The notes under the pieces are model-generated. The model saw only the letters and a program-made list of their open reading frames with translations, was not told the DNA's origin and searched no databases. Below, one piece after another: positions 1-6,197 of a stretch of DNA of 6,283 nucleotides. Source of the DNA: Bacillota bacterium (lineage in GTDB: Bacteria; Bacillota; Clostridia; Christensenellales; SZUA-584). The position numbers and the translations under genes are program-made. The stretch lies in NCBI GenBank assembly GCA_023436525.1, contig JAEZIW010000233.1:1-6283 (forward strand), in the 5' to 3' direction. Position 1 is the stretch's first letter; the number at the start of each line of letters is the position of its first letter.

Positions 1-779
1 AGTATATTCTGCGCGTTCTGCAGCTCATGCGTCAAATTGATGATTTTGATGCTGCCCTCGCCATATTTGTTGAGCAGACGGCCGGTGCAGTTATCGATTA
101 CGCTGTCCAGCACATCCGTGTTATGCACACTCACGGATATCTCATCCACATAGTTGTTGGAAAACATCGACGTGAACGTTGTAACGGGAATATAGCACTT
201 GCCCGAAAAAAATGAGGAATAGATCGATTGATCCTCTTCTTCCACACCGATCACGGTATACTTTTGCCCGTTGATGCTGACTTGCTTGTCTATCGCATCC
301 GCGCTGCCAAATAGCGTCTCCTTGGCTCCTTGGCTTAATACAACCACGCGGCGCGCATATTCCAAATCCTTCTCCGAAAGCCCGCGTCCTTCAGAAAACG
401 ACATTTGCTCCATGTTGAAAAGCGACGATGTTGTGCCCACCACGTCGGATACGATATTGGTATCTCTGTAAGAAAGATACGTTTTTTGATAGGCACTGGG
501 CGCAACCTCACTGACACCTGTCACATTATTGAGCATCGTGGCGTCGTTCAGCGTCAGCAGATCGTTGGGGCCGCGCAAGTCGTTCGGGAAGAACCAAACC
601 CTGTTAATGCCGAATTTCTGCAGCTCCGAGTTGATCATCGCCTGGCCGCCATTACCCACGGAAATCACGGTGATCATCGACGCGATGCCGATCATAATGC
701 CGAGCACGGTTAAGGCGGTGCGAAGCCTGTTTTTCTTAATCTGGTGGGCAGCGATGCCGATATAATCCGATATTTTCAT
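1..779 (-). CDS. MacB/FtsX-type ABC transporter permease, N-terminal part (runs off left edge)
   Basis: This is the membrane subunit of a three-part ABC exporter of the MacB/YknZ kind. Reading leftward from the ATG at 779 gives 259 codons without a stop, starting MKISDYIGIAAHQIKKNRLR. A hydrophobic segment at about residues 20-42, preceded by basic residues (KKNRLR), is the first transmembrane helix, with the short cytoplasmic tail typical of MacB permeases. Residues from about 43 onward are a largely soluble extracytoplasmic domain of MacB_PCD type, with the family-like stretches NGGQAMINSELQKFG and RVVVLSQGAKETLFGS. The three C-terminal FtsX helices expected in this family would lie beyond the window. 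The start codon overlaps the ATPase stop codon (ATGA, 776-779), so translation is probably coupled. The fused MacB arrangement is excluded, because the ATPase is a separate upstream gene. The substrate is unknown. Confidence 0.9.
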   Translation of the reverse strand, partial: MKISDYIGIAAHQIKKNRLRTALTVLGIMIGIASMITVISVGNGGQAMINSELQKFGINRVWFFPNDLRGPNDLLTLNDATMLNNVTGVSEVAPSAYQKTYLSYRDTNIVSDVVGTTSSLFNMEQMSFSEGRGLSEKDLEYARRVVVLSQGAKETLFGSADAIDKQVSINGQKYTVIGVEEEDQSIYSSFFSGKCYIPVTTFTSMFSNNYVDEISVSVHNTDVLDSVIDNCTGRLLNKYGEGSIKIINLTHELQNAQNI

Positions 780-1462
780 GAGCAGTCTGCCTCGTCGACA
801 ATCAAACCGTCTTTGAGAACGATAATGTCGTGCGCAAAGGCAGCAATATTGCGTTCGTGTGTAATCAGCACAATGGTGGCGCCTTGCATATTGAGTTCGC
901 AGAGCATACGCATGATGTCGTCTCCGGTGCGGCTGTCAAGGTTACCTGTCGGCTCGTCCGCGAGTATCAGGCTCGGTGAATTCACAAGCGCACGTGCAAT
1001 GGCCACGCGCTGCCGCTGGCCGCCCGAGAGCTGGCATGGCAGATGTCCGGCCCGGCTGGTCAGCCCGGTTAGTTCGAGAAGCTCGGATGATTTTCTGCGC
1101 CGTTCCCTCGGCGGTATCCCCGAATAAACCATGGGCAGCTCAATGTTCTGCCGCGCTGTGAGCGACGGCAGCAGATAAAACGACTGAAATATGAAGCCGA
1201 TGCGGCGGTTGCGCAGATACACCTTGCTTTGTGTGCTGAGTCGCTTCACGTTTGTGCCCGCGAATATATAGTCGCCGTTTGTCTGGCTGTCGATGCACCC
1301 TAAAATATTCATCAGCGTAGTTTTACCGGAACCGGACGGCCCCATAACGGCGAGAAAACCGCCTTGCGCAATTTTCAATGAGACACCCTGCAGGGCATGA
1401 ACGCGCGTTTCGCCGCGTCCGTAGGTTTTATAAAGATCATTCACCTCGATCATAACTGACAT
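776..1462 (-). CDS. ABC transporter ATP-binding protein, MacB/LolD/YknY family
   Basis: This 228-residue nucleotide-binding subunit should power the adjacent permease. All ABC motifs are intact: Walker A GPSGSGKT (41-48), Q-loop Gln93 in FQSFYLLPSLTARQN, signature LSGGQ (145-149) followed by RQRVAIARAL, Walker B LILADE (165-170) with catalytic Glu170, D-loop NLD (174-176), and switch His202 in ITHE. The sequence ADEPTGNLDSRTG is characteristic of the MacB/LolD/FtsE-like group. The reading frame is open further upstream, to an ATG at 1594. I chose 1462 because AAGGAGGG lies 5 nt before it (1468-1475) and the domain begins immediately (MIEVNDLYKTYG). An ATG three codons later (1453) is a weaker alternative. 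The gene overlaps the adaptor by 26 nt and the permease by 4 nt, indicating one operon. Confidence 0.95.
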   Translation of the reverse strand: MSVMIEVNDLYKTYGRGETRVHALQGVSLKIAQGGFLAVMGPSGSGKTTLMNILGCIDSQTNGDYIFAGTNVKRLSTQSKVYLRNRRIGFIFQSFYLLPSLTARQNIELPMVYSGIPPRERRRKSSELLELTGLTSRAGHLPCQLSGGQRQRVAIARALVNSPSLILADEPTGNLDSRTGDDIMRMLCELNMQGATIVLITHERNIAAFAHDIIVLKDGLIVDEADCS

Positions 1463-2618
1463 GCTGGCCCTCCTTAATGTTCTGTGGCGTTGTGATGATT
1501 TGGTCTCCCGCACTAAGGCCGCGGACAACTTCTGCGCTTGATTCATTTTCAAACCCGAGAACAACGGTGCGTTTTTCCGCAATACCGTCTTCATTCACGA
1601 CAAACACGCAATTGTCATCCGTCAGGCAGTCAAGCGGAATGCTGAGCACGCCGTTTTTGCTGCTGAGTATAATCTTTAAATCCACAACCGCACCGATCAT
1701 TTTATCAAAAGCCTTGTCCGGCGTGATTTCGATTTTTGTCATCGTATCAAAAGAAGAGGCATCTCCCACGTCTGTCGCAGCGGCACCGATGTGCGATATG
1801 GTGCCTTTATAGCGCCCACTTCCGCCGCTGATCATCACGTCCATACCCTCTTTGAGGCCATTCAAGTCTTTTTCGTATACATAGCCGGTAATCAGCTTAT
1901 GGTCGGTGTCCGCAATCACCATGGCAGGGATGCCGGGGGAAAGCACTTCGCCCACATTCACATTAACCGAAACAACGGTGCCCGAAATGCGGCTTTTGTA
2001 CGTCATGCCGTTCACAAGGCTGTTAAGCCGGTCAACGGCGAGAGCGGCAAGCTCAAGCTGGCTGTCAAGGCCGAGATCCGCTATGTCCGGCTCACTCAAA
2101 TTCGGAATATCTGATAGGCTCTGCGCGAGCGATGCTGAGGTTTGGCTGATCGCTTCTGCCGTATCGCTGCCAAAGGCTTTGTTAAAAGAATCGTAATCGT
2201 ACCCGGTGGACTGGGACAGCGCCAGCGCAAGCTTGGCCTTTTCCTCGGCCAGCCCGGATGTGCCGCCCTGTGCCATCGCCATTTGCGTGCCGGATTCGCT
2301 GATCGCTTTGTATTTTAATTGCGCTTCCTTCAGCTGCGCTTTGGCCTGCGATGCATCGAGGTCAAACAACACGTCGTTCTTTTTAACGCGGCTGCCTTCC
2401 AAGACGTTTAGCGACGCGACGGTGCCGCCCGTTTCGCTCATGACGCTGTACATCGTTGCGGGCTCTACTTTTCCTGAGAACTCAAGCGTATTGGATAGAT
2501 CTGCGGTTGTTACCTCGTATAAGCTGACCAAGGTGACAGGTTCACCCTCGTTAAAATATAAAAACCAGCCAAGTGCAATCACGGCCAGTACGCTAAATAA
2601 CAGAATCACTTTTCTCAT
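1437..2618 (-). CDS. Membrane-anchored HlyD/MacA-type (YknX-like) efflux adaptor protein
   Basis: This 393-residue protein is the periplasmic-adaptor-like subunit of the exporter. In a Gram-positive cell it would sit on the outer face of the membrane and contact the permease. Residues 4-22 form one uncleaved-looking N-terminal hydrophobic anchor (VILLFSVLAVIALGWFLYF); no lipobox cysteine is seen. Residues about 58-88 are the first lipoyl half-motif (GGTVASLNVLEGSRVKKNDVL). An Ala/Gln/Ser-rich helical stretch with coiled-coil character, about 89-200, follows. The second lipoyl half begins near 204 (SRISGTVVSVNVNVGEVLSPG). Beta-barrel and membrane-proximal domains follow to the C-terminus (AEKRTVVLGFENESSAEVVRGLSAGD would be typical of the last domain, read here in pieces). 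The ATG at 2618 has AAAGGGGGG 8 nt upstream. It is the first gene of the operon. Domain limits are estimates by eye. Confidence 0.9.
   Translation of the reverse strand: MRKVILLFSVLAVIALGWFLYFNEGEPVTLVSLYEVTTADLSNTLEFSGKVEPATMYSVMSETGGTVASLNVLEGSRVKKNDVLFDLDASQAKAQLKEAQLKYKAISESGTQMAMAQGGTSGLAEEKAKLALALSQSTGYDYDSFNKAFGSDTAEAISQTSASLAQSLSDIPNLSEPDIADLGLDSQLELAALAVDRLNSLVNGMTYKSRISGTVVSVNVNVGEVLSPGIPAMVIADTDHKLITGYVYEKDLNGLKEGMDVMISGGSGRYKGTISHIGAAATDVGDASSFDTMTKIEITPDKAFDKMIGAVVDLKIILSSKNGVLSIPLDCLTDDNCVFVVNEDGIAEKRTVVLGFENESSAEVVRGLSAGDQIITTPQNIKEGQHVSYDRGE
1468..1475 (-). promoter_or_regulatory. Ribosome binding site of the ATPase gene, inside the adaptor coding region
   Basis: The minus strand reads AAGGAGGG followed by a 5-nt spacer and ATG at 1462. 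The site encodes part of the adaptor's C-terminal NIKEGQ residues. It decides the ATPase start in favour of 1462 over the open upstream extension. Confidence 0.8.
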
Positions 2619-2653
2619 GCGGTTAGCCCCCCTTTAATTTGCGTGTGATTTCT

Positions 2654-2659
2654 ATTGTA
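2654..2659 (-). promoter_or_regulatory. Candidate -10 element for the exporter operon
   Basis: The minus strand reads TACAAT (5 of 6 matches to TATAAT) about 36 nt upstream of the adaptor ATG, with AAAGGGGGG in between. I see no convincing -35 hexamer at 16-18 bp spacing, so this is only a candidate. Confidence 0.25.
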
Positions 2660-2699
2660 TTTTGGCAGTTTTGCAGCTTCGTTATTCCGAAAAAAGAGG

Positions 2700-2728
2700 T
2701 TGCATTTTTATGCATTTTAATGTATATT
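2700..2728 (+). promoter_or_regulatory. Candidate sigma-A promoter of argCBD
   Basis: A possible -35 TTGCAT (2700-2705) and a -10 TATATT (2723-2728, 5 of 6 matches) are separated by exactly 17 bp. Transcription would begin near 2735, leaving a short leader of about 25 nt before the GTG start, too short for a T-box or attenuator. The -35 match is poor (3 of 6). The promoter lies within the repeat array 2701-2734, so a protein bound there would block RNA polymerase. Confidence 0.45.
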
Positions 2729-2734
2729 TATAAA
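2701..2734 (+). promoter_or_regulatory. Probable ArgR operator: tandem ARG-box-like sites
   Basis: TGCAT-TTTT-ATGCA (2701-2714) is a perfect inverted repeat with a 4-nt AT spacer. TGTAT-ATTT-ATAAA (2721-2734) is a second, imperfect copy. Their centres are 20 bp apart. Known ARG boxes have the form TGAAT-wwww-ATTCA and occur in pairs about 20-21 bp centre to centre, bound by the ArgR/AhrC hexamer. Spacing, half-site geometry and location (between candidate -35 and -10, directly before argC) all fit arginine-dependent repression. The half-sites are TGCAT/TGTAT rather than TGAAT, so the regulator assignment is inferred. Confidence 0.6.
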
Positions 2735-2744
2735 TAGTTAAAAT

Positions 2745-2751
2745 AAGGAGG
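2745..2751 (+). promoter_or_regulatory. Ribosome binding site of argC (fixes the GTG start)
   Basis: AAGGAGG lies 8 nt before the GTG at 2760. This supports GTG initiation. The nearby ATG at 2755 is only 3 nt from the site and is in a different frame. Confidence 0.85.
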
Positions 2752-2759
2752 CAAATGAA

Positions 2760-3791
2760 GTGGTCAAAGTCAGCGTTGTCGGTGCCACAGGATACGCAGG
2801 TGCAGAGCTTATGCGGCTGCTCGTATCTCACAAAGAGGTCACTATTGTGCATGCCGCGTCGAAAAGCTATGCGGGGCAAAAATTAAGCGCGGTATACCCG
2901 AGCTTCACCGGCTGCGATATCATTCTCGACGATATTGATTTGGAAACATTCTCTCACGACAGCGACATCGTGTTTACATGCCTGCCGCACGGCGCATCGG
3001 CCGAAGCGGCTGCTGTGCTGCTGAAGGGCGGCACGCGCGTGATTGATCTGTCGGGAGATTTTCGATACAACGATGTCAGCGTATACGAAGCGTGGTACAA
3101 AATACCGCATGGCGCGAAGGAACTGCTTGCTCAAAGCGTATACGGCCTTTCTGAGATATACCGCGAGCAGATAGCGAAAGCCAGGCTGATCGGCAACCCC
3201 GGCTGCTACACCACCTGCTCCATACTCGCGTTGTATCCGCTGCTTAAAGCAGGTGTGATTGACCCGAAGGGCATCATTATCGACGCGAAATCCGGCGTAA
3301 GCGGTGCGGGACGCAGCGAGAAGCTGCCCAACGCGTTTTGCGAGGTGGATGAATCCGTGAAGGCGTACGGCGTTGCGACGCACCGCCATACCTCCGAAAT
3401 CGAGCAGGAGCTGTCGCAGGCGGCGGGCGAAACGGTGGTGCTCTCGTTCACACCGCATCTGGTGCCCATCAAGCGCGGCATCATCTCCACAATGTATACG
3501 ACGCCCAAAACAGGAATCACCGAAGCGGACATTATGGACGCATATATGATGTATAAGGATGAGCCGTTCGTCAAAATTTACGAAAACTCACTGCCCGAAA
3601 TCAAGCATGTGAACGGCAGTAATAATTTGGGGATCGGTTTTGTGCTCGACAAACGCGCGGGGCGCCTGGTGGTTGTATCGTGCCTTGATAACCTGATCAA
3701 AGGCGCGGCGGGGCAGGCCGTTCAGAACATGAACATTATGTGCGGCTTTAACGAGCGCGAAGGATTAAGCGAGACGGGATGGTATTTATAA
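2760..3791 (+). CDS. argC: N-acetyl-gamma-glutamyl-phosphate reductase
   Basis: This cytosolic enzyme makes N-acetylglutamate semialdehyde by NADPH-dependent reduction of N-acetylglutamyl phosphate, step 3 of arginine synthesis. The 343 residues match the usual length of the short, monofunctional ArgC. The N-terminus has the dinucleotide-binding motif GATGYAG (8-14). NPGCY (146-150) contains the catalytic Cys149. The stretch HRHTSEI (208-214) carries the conserved histidine expected to act as general base. SGVSGAGR (178-185) is also typical of the family. The start is GTG at 2760, chosen because the family begins directly with the Rossmann strand (MVKVSVVGATGYAG) and because AAGGAGG stands 8 nt upstream. 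It is the first gene of the cluster; argB follows after 1 nt. It is likely repressed through the upstream ARG-box-like sites. Confidence 0.97.
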   Translation: MVKVSVVGATGYAGAELMRLLVSHKEVTIVHAASKSYAGQKLSAVYPSFTGCDIILDDIDLETFSHDSDIVFTCLPHGASAEAAAVLLKGGTRVIDLSGDFRYNDVSVYEAWYKIPHGAKELLAQSVYGLSEIYREQIAKARLIGNPGCYTTCSILALYPLLKAGVIDPKGIIIDAKSGVSGAGRSEKLPNAFCEVDESVKAYGVATHRHTSEIEQELSQAAGETVVLSFTPHLVPIKRGIISTMYTTPKTGITEADIMDAYMMYKDEPFVKIYENSLPEIKHVNGSNNLGIGFVLDKRAGRLVVVSCLDNLIKGAAGQAVQNMNIMCGFNEREGLSETGWYL

Positions 3792-3792
3792 T

Positions 3793-4656
3793 ATGGATAA
3801 GTTTTTTGAAAAAGCCAATATACTGATTGAGGCGCTGCCGTATATCCGGCGGCTTTCAGGCAAAACGGTCGTCATCAAATACGGCGGCGCGGCGATGCTC
3901 TCGGCGGAGCTGTCCGAGAAAATTATGCAGGACATCACGCTGTTAAAATACGTCGGCATGAACCCGATTGTGGTGCATGGCGGCGGCGGCGACATTAACA
4001 AGTTGCTCAAGCTCTATGAAATCGAGCCTTTGTTTCATAACGGCCTTCGTGTAACCGATTCGCAGACGATGGATGTTGTGCAGATGGTGCTGATGGGCAA
4101 GATCAACAAAGATATCGTTTCGCACCTCGGTATCGCGGGCGCGAAGGCCATCGGCCTTTGCGGTAAAGACGCGATGCTGATTAAGGCCGAGAAGATGCTC
4201 GGTGACGACGGGTATGACCTCGGGCACGTGGGCAGAATTACCGAGATCAACACCAAGCTATTAAACACGCTCGCGATGGATGAATATATTCCGGTTATCG
4301 CACCCATTGGCGTGGGTGAGAACGGCGAGAGCTTCAATATCAACGCCGACACGGTGGCGGGAGAAATTGCCTCGGCGCTGTGCGCAGAGAAGCTGATATT
4401 CTTAACGGACATCGACGGTATTCGCAGTGTTCCAGACGATCCGTCAACACTTGTATACGAAATTTCCATCGATGAGATTTACGGCTATATTAACAAGGGT
4501 GTGATATCGGGCGGCATGCTGCCAAAGGTGGAAGGCTGCATCAAAGCGATTAAAAGCGGCGTGAAACGCACGCATATTCTGAACGGCACGATTCCGCACC
4601 CGATACTGCTCGAAATCTTCACGGATACCGGCATCGGTACAATGGTAAGGGAGTAA
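3793..4656 (+). CDS. argB: Acetylglutamate kinase, probably arginine-feedback-inhibited type
   Basis: ArgB phosphorylates N-acetylglutamate with ATP, step 2 of the pathway, and supplies the substrate of ArgC. The 287-residue protein has the amino-acid-kinase fold motifs: KYGG (29-32), a glycine loop HGGGGDIN (62-69), NGLRVTD (83-89) with Arg86 expected to bind the substrate carboxylate, NINAD (182-186), LTDIDGI (204-210) and GGMLPK (240-245) with Lys245. An N-terminal extra helix before the first strand (residues 3-20, ending ALPYIRRLSGK) and the C-terminal EIFTDTGIGTM (274-284) are features of the hexameric, arginine-sensitive kinases, so feedback inhibition is likely. The glycine loop reads GGGGD where HGGGP is commoner. 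No strong Shine-Dalgarno site is visible before the ATG, and the argC stop is 1 nt away, so translational coupling is likely. Confidence 0.97.
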   Translation: MDKFFEKANILIEALPYIRRLSGKTVVIKYGGAAMLSAELSEKIMQDITLLKYVGMNPIVVHGGGGDINKLLKLYEIEPLFHNGLRVTDSQTMDVVQMVLMGKINKDIVSHLGIAGAKAIGLCGKDAMLIKAEKMLGDDGYDLGHVGRITEINTKLLNTLAMDEYIPVIAPIGVGENGESFNINADTVAGEIASALCAEKLIFLTDIDGIRSVPDDPSTLVYEISIDEIYGYINKGVISGGMLPKVEGCIKAIKSGVKRTHILNGTIPHPILLEIFTDTGIGTMVRE

Positions 4657-4662
4657 AAGGAT

Positions 4663-5853
4663 ATGAATGTTGATGGCATTGCAAAACTCGATCAAAAATA
4701 CTACAGCCCCGTTTTCGGAAAACGGTTACTTGTCAGCTTTGTGAAGGGCGAAGATGTTTATCTGATAGACAACGAGGGCAAGCGCTACACCGATTTTCTT
4801 TCGGGCATTGCGGTGAATTGCTTTGGTTATTCGGACGACGGGCTGAAAGCAGCGCTCTGCGATACCGTAAACAGCCTGATGCACACGAGCAACTACTTTT
4901 ATAACGAGACACAGGCGAAGCTGGCTCAAAGGCTTTGCGAAGCCACAGGGTACGACAATATCTTCCTCGGCAACAGCGGCGCGGAAGCGATTGAGGGTGC
5001 GTTGAAGCTTGCACGCAAATTCCATTTTGCCGCGGAGAACCCGCGCGCGGAGGTGGTCACCATGCAGGGGAGCTTCCACGGGCGCACGCTCGCGACGCTG
5101 GCCGCGACAGGACAGGAAAAATTTCATATTCCGTATGAGCCGCTGATGCCAAGCTTTACTCATGTGCCGCCGAATGACATTGCCGCTCTAGAAGCGGTTG
5201 TGAGCGAGAAAACCGCCGCGGTGTTGATTGAACCCATCATGGGCGAGGGCGGCGTGATACCGATGACGAGTGAATATTACAAAGCGGTGCGGCGGGTATG
5301 CGACAAGCACGGTGCGCTGATGATTGCGGATGAAATACAAACGGGCATGGGGCGCACGGGTGAACTGCTTGCGTCTCTGGCGCTCGGCGCCATTCCTGAT
5401 ATCGTGGTGCTTGCAAAATCGCTCGGTGCGGGCGTGCCGATTGGTGCGTTTCTCGCGCGCGGCAAAGCGGCCAACGCATTTGCGGCGGGGGATCATGGTT
5501 CCACCTTCGGCGGGAATTACCTGGCCTGCGCGGCCGCCTATTACGTGACGAACAAGCTGCTCGATACGGATATTTTGCAGCATGTTAAAGAAACAGGCGT
5601 TTATTTCAAAGACCGGCTTGCGGCGCTCCAAGACGCCTGCCCTGTCATCAAAGAGGTGCGGGGGAACGGCCTGATGCTCGGGCTCGATTTGGAGGCTTGC
5701 GTTTCGGCCCTGGAAATGAAGAAGAAGCTGCTCAGTGAAGGCTATGTTACGGCGACGGCGGGCGTGAATGTCCTTCGGTTCCTGCCGCCGTATGTGATAC
5801 AAAAAGAGCATATCGACAGCCTGATCGGTACACTGAAAAAACTGCTTGCATAA
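4663..5853 (+). CDS. argD: Acetylornithine aminotransferase (class III, PLP-dependent)
   Basis: ArgD transfers an amino group from glutamate to N-acetylglutamate semialdehyde, giving N-acetylornithine (step 4). The 396 residues match the family length. Visible motifs are NSGAEA (104-109, phosphate-binding loop), GSFHGRT (136-142, with ring-stacking Phe138 and substrate-binding Arg141), ADEIQTGMGRTG from Ala222 (Asp223 contacts the pyridine nitrogen, Gln226 follows), the Schiff-base lysine Lys252 in LAKSLGAGVPIGA, and HGSTFGGN (278-285) with Thr281. The sequence around the lysine is AKSLGAG, where AKGLGGG is frequent; both occur in the aminotransferase superfamily. Related class III enzymes (ornithine or GABA aminotransferase) are alternatives by sequence, but position after argC and argB settles the call. 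AAGGGAG (4647-4653), overlapping the end of argB, is a plausible ribosome binding site 9 nt from the ATG. Confidence 0.96.
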   Translation: MNVDGIAKLDQKYYSPVFGKRLLVSFVKGEDVYLIDNEGKRYTDFLSGIAVNCFGYSDDGLKAALCDTVNSLMHTSNYFYNETQAKLAQRLCEATGYDNIFLGNSGAEAIEGALKLARKFHFAAENPRAEVVTMQGSFHGRTLATLAATGQEKFHIPYEPLMPSFTHVPPNDIAALEAVVSEKTAAVLIEPIMGEGGVIPMTSEYYKAVRRVCDKHGALMIADEIQTGMGRTGELLASLALGAIPDIVVLAKSLGAGVPIGAFLARGKAANAFAAGDHGSTFGGNYLACAAAYYVTNKLLDTDILQHVKETGVYFKDRLAALQDACPVIKEVRGNGLMLGLDLEACVSALEMKKKLLSEGYVTATAGVNVLRFLPPYVIQKEHIDSLIGTLKKLLA

Positions 5854-6021
5854 ACACAGGTGCCGATAAAGTGGTAAGTGTCATTTTTAGCGAAATTGAT
5901 CGATTACTCAGTGGACTGACATCTCTTGGTTAAAGCGTTTTTCCATTGGGATGATTTCCACTTCGAAGTCGCGTCGCTTTGCCCTCAGAATCATTATGCA
6001 CTTTTGTACCGCAATAAACGA

Positions 6022-6137
6022 AAAGCAACGGTAGCGGTCATTCTGATGGAGCGGAGCGACAGAAGAATCTGTTAACAGATCCTTCTTCGCTACGCTCATC
6101 ATTACGAAGTGGACTGGATGACCTGAAAAGTTGCTTT
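6022..6137. repeat. Nested palindromic, MITE-like repeat element
   Basis: The outermost arms are AAAGCAAC (6022-6029) and GTTGCTTT (6130-6137), perfect complements. Inside them, separated by 6 nt on each side, are GGTCAT (6036-6041) and ATGACC (6118-6123). The centre is a perfect 14-bp palindrome, ATCTGTTAACAGAT (6067-6080), which extends outward as an imperfect hairpin to about 6044 and 6101 with single-base bulges. The right side carries about 14 extra bases (6104-6117). The core sequence resembles the widespread bacterial repeat with GTCATTCTGAGCG...GAAGAATCT arms, though it has diverged. No target-site duplication is evident. It could also fold in the transcript and affect carB expression or mRNA stability. 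Non-autonomous mobile origin is inferred. Confidence 0.7.
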
Positions 6138-6186
6138 GCATAGCCAAGAAGAGAGAGGCTTTTTCTACATAATGTATAAGTATCTC

Positions 6187-6191
6187 GGAGG
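6187..6191 (+). promoter_or_regulatory. Ribosome binding site of carB
   Basis: GGAGG is followed by a 6-nt AT-rich spacer and the ATG at 6198, which supports this start. Confidence 0.8.
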
Positions 6192-6197
6192 ATTTAA

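Larger units (their letters stand above)
5854..6197. other. Repeat-rich intergenic region between argD and carB
   Basis: These 344 bases contain no credible gene on either strand. They hold the nested palindromic element 6022-6137 and short repeats linking it to the DNA on its left: AGTGGACTG at 5910-5918 and 6108-6116 (direct), and TCCACTTCG at 5957-5965 with its inverted copy CGAAGTGGA at 6105-6113. A perfect 10-bp palindrome ACTTCGAAGT stands at 5960-5969. No strong rho-independent terminator follows argD: ACAC/GTGT arms (5855-5881) before ATTTTTAG make only a weak stem. No carA or argF remnant was recognised. Confidence 0.75.

Noticed and set aside
1463..1594. A 44-codon N-terminal extension of the ATPase to an ATG at 1594
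   Set aside because: The extension lies within the adaptor gene, is not part of the ABC domain, and the AAGGAGGG site directly before 1462 explains the start.
2755..2757. ATG as an alternative argC start
   Set aside because: It is out of frame with argC and only 3 nt from AAGGAGG; the in-frame GTG at 2760 has the proper 8-nt spacing.
2883..3458. A 191-codon open frame antisense to argC
   Set aside because: It is fully inside argC, is rich in Arg/His/Ala as expected from the reverse of a GC-biased gene, and has no family motifs.
5188..5811. A 207-codon open frame antisense to argD
   Set aside because: It is a mirror frame of a well-supported enzyme gene, with shadow-like Arg/His-rich composition and no recognisable domain.
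5855..5889. Possible terminator after argD (ACAC/GTGT arms followed by ATTTTTAG)
   Set aside because: Only four outer base pairs are sound and the inner arms mismatch; the stem is too weak to call.
5908..6147. A 79-codon open frame on the minus strand across the argD-carB gap
   Set aside because: About half of it is a translation of the palindromic repeat, it matches no family I recognise, and it opposes the flanking genes. I see no good ribosome binding site. It is more likely an accident of the repeat.
6142..6164. Small hairpin AGCC/GGCT followed by TTTTT just before carB
   Set aside because: A four-pair stem with an 11-nt loop is too weak for an intrinsic terminator or attenuator, although its place before the carB ribosome site is noted.
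6166..6186. Promoter or ARG box directly upstream of carB (CATAAT, TATAAG, TGTAT half-site)
   Set aside because: No -35 element sits at proper spacing, TATAAG would place the start on the ribosome site, and the second ARG half-site (ATCTC) is poor.
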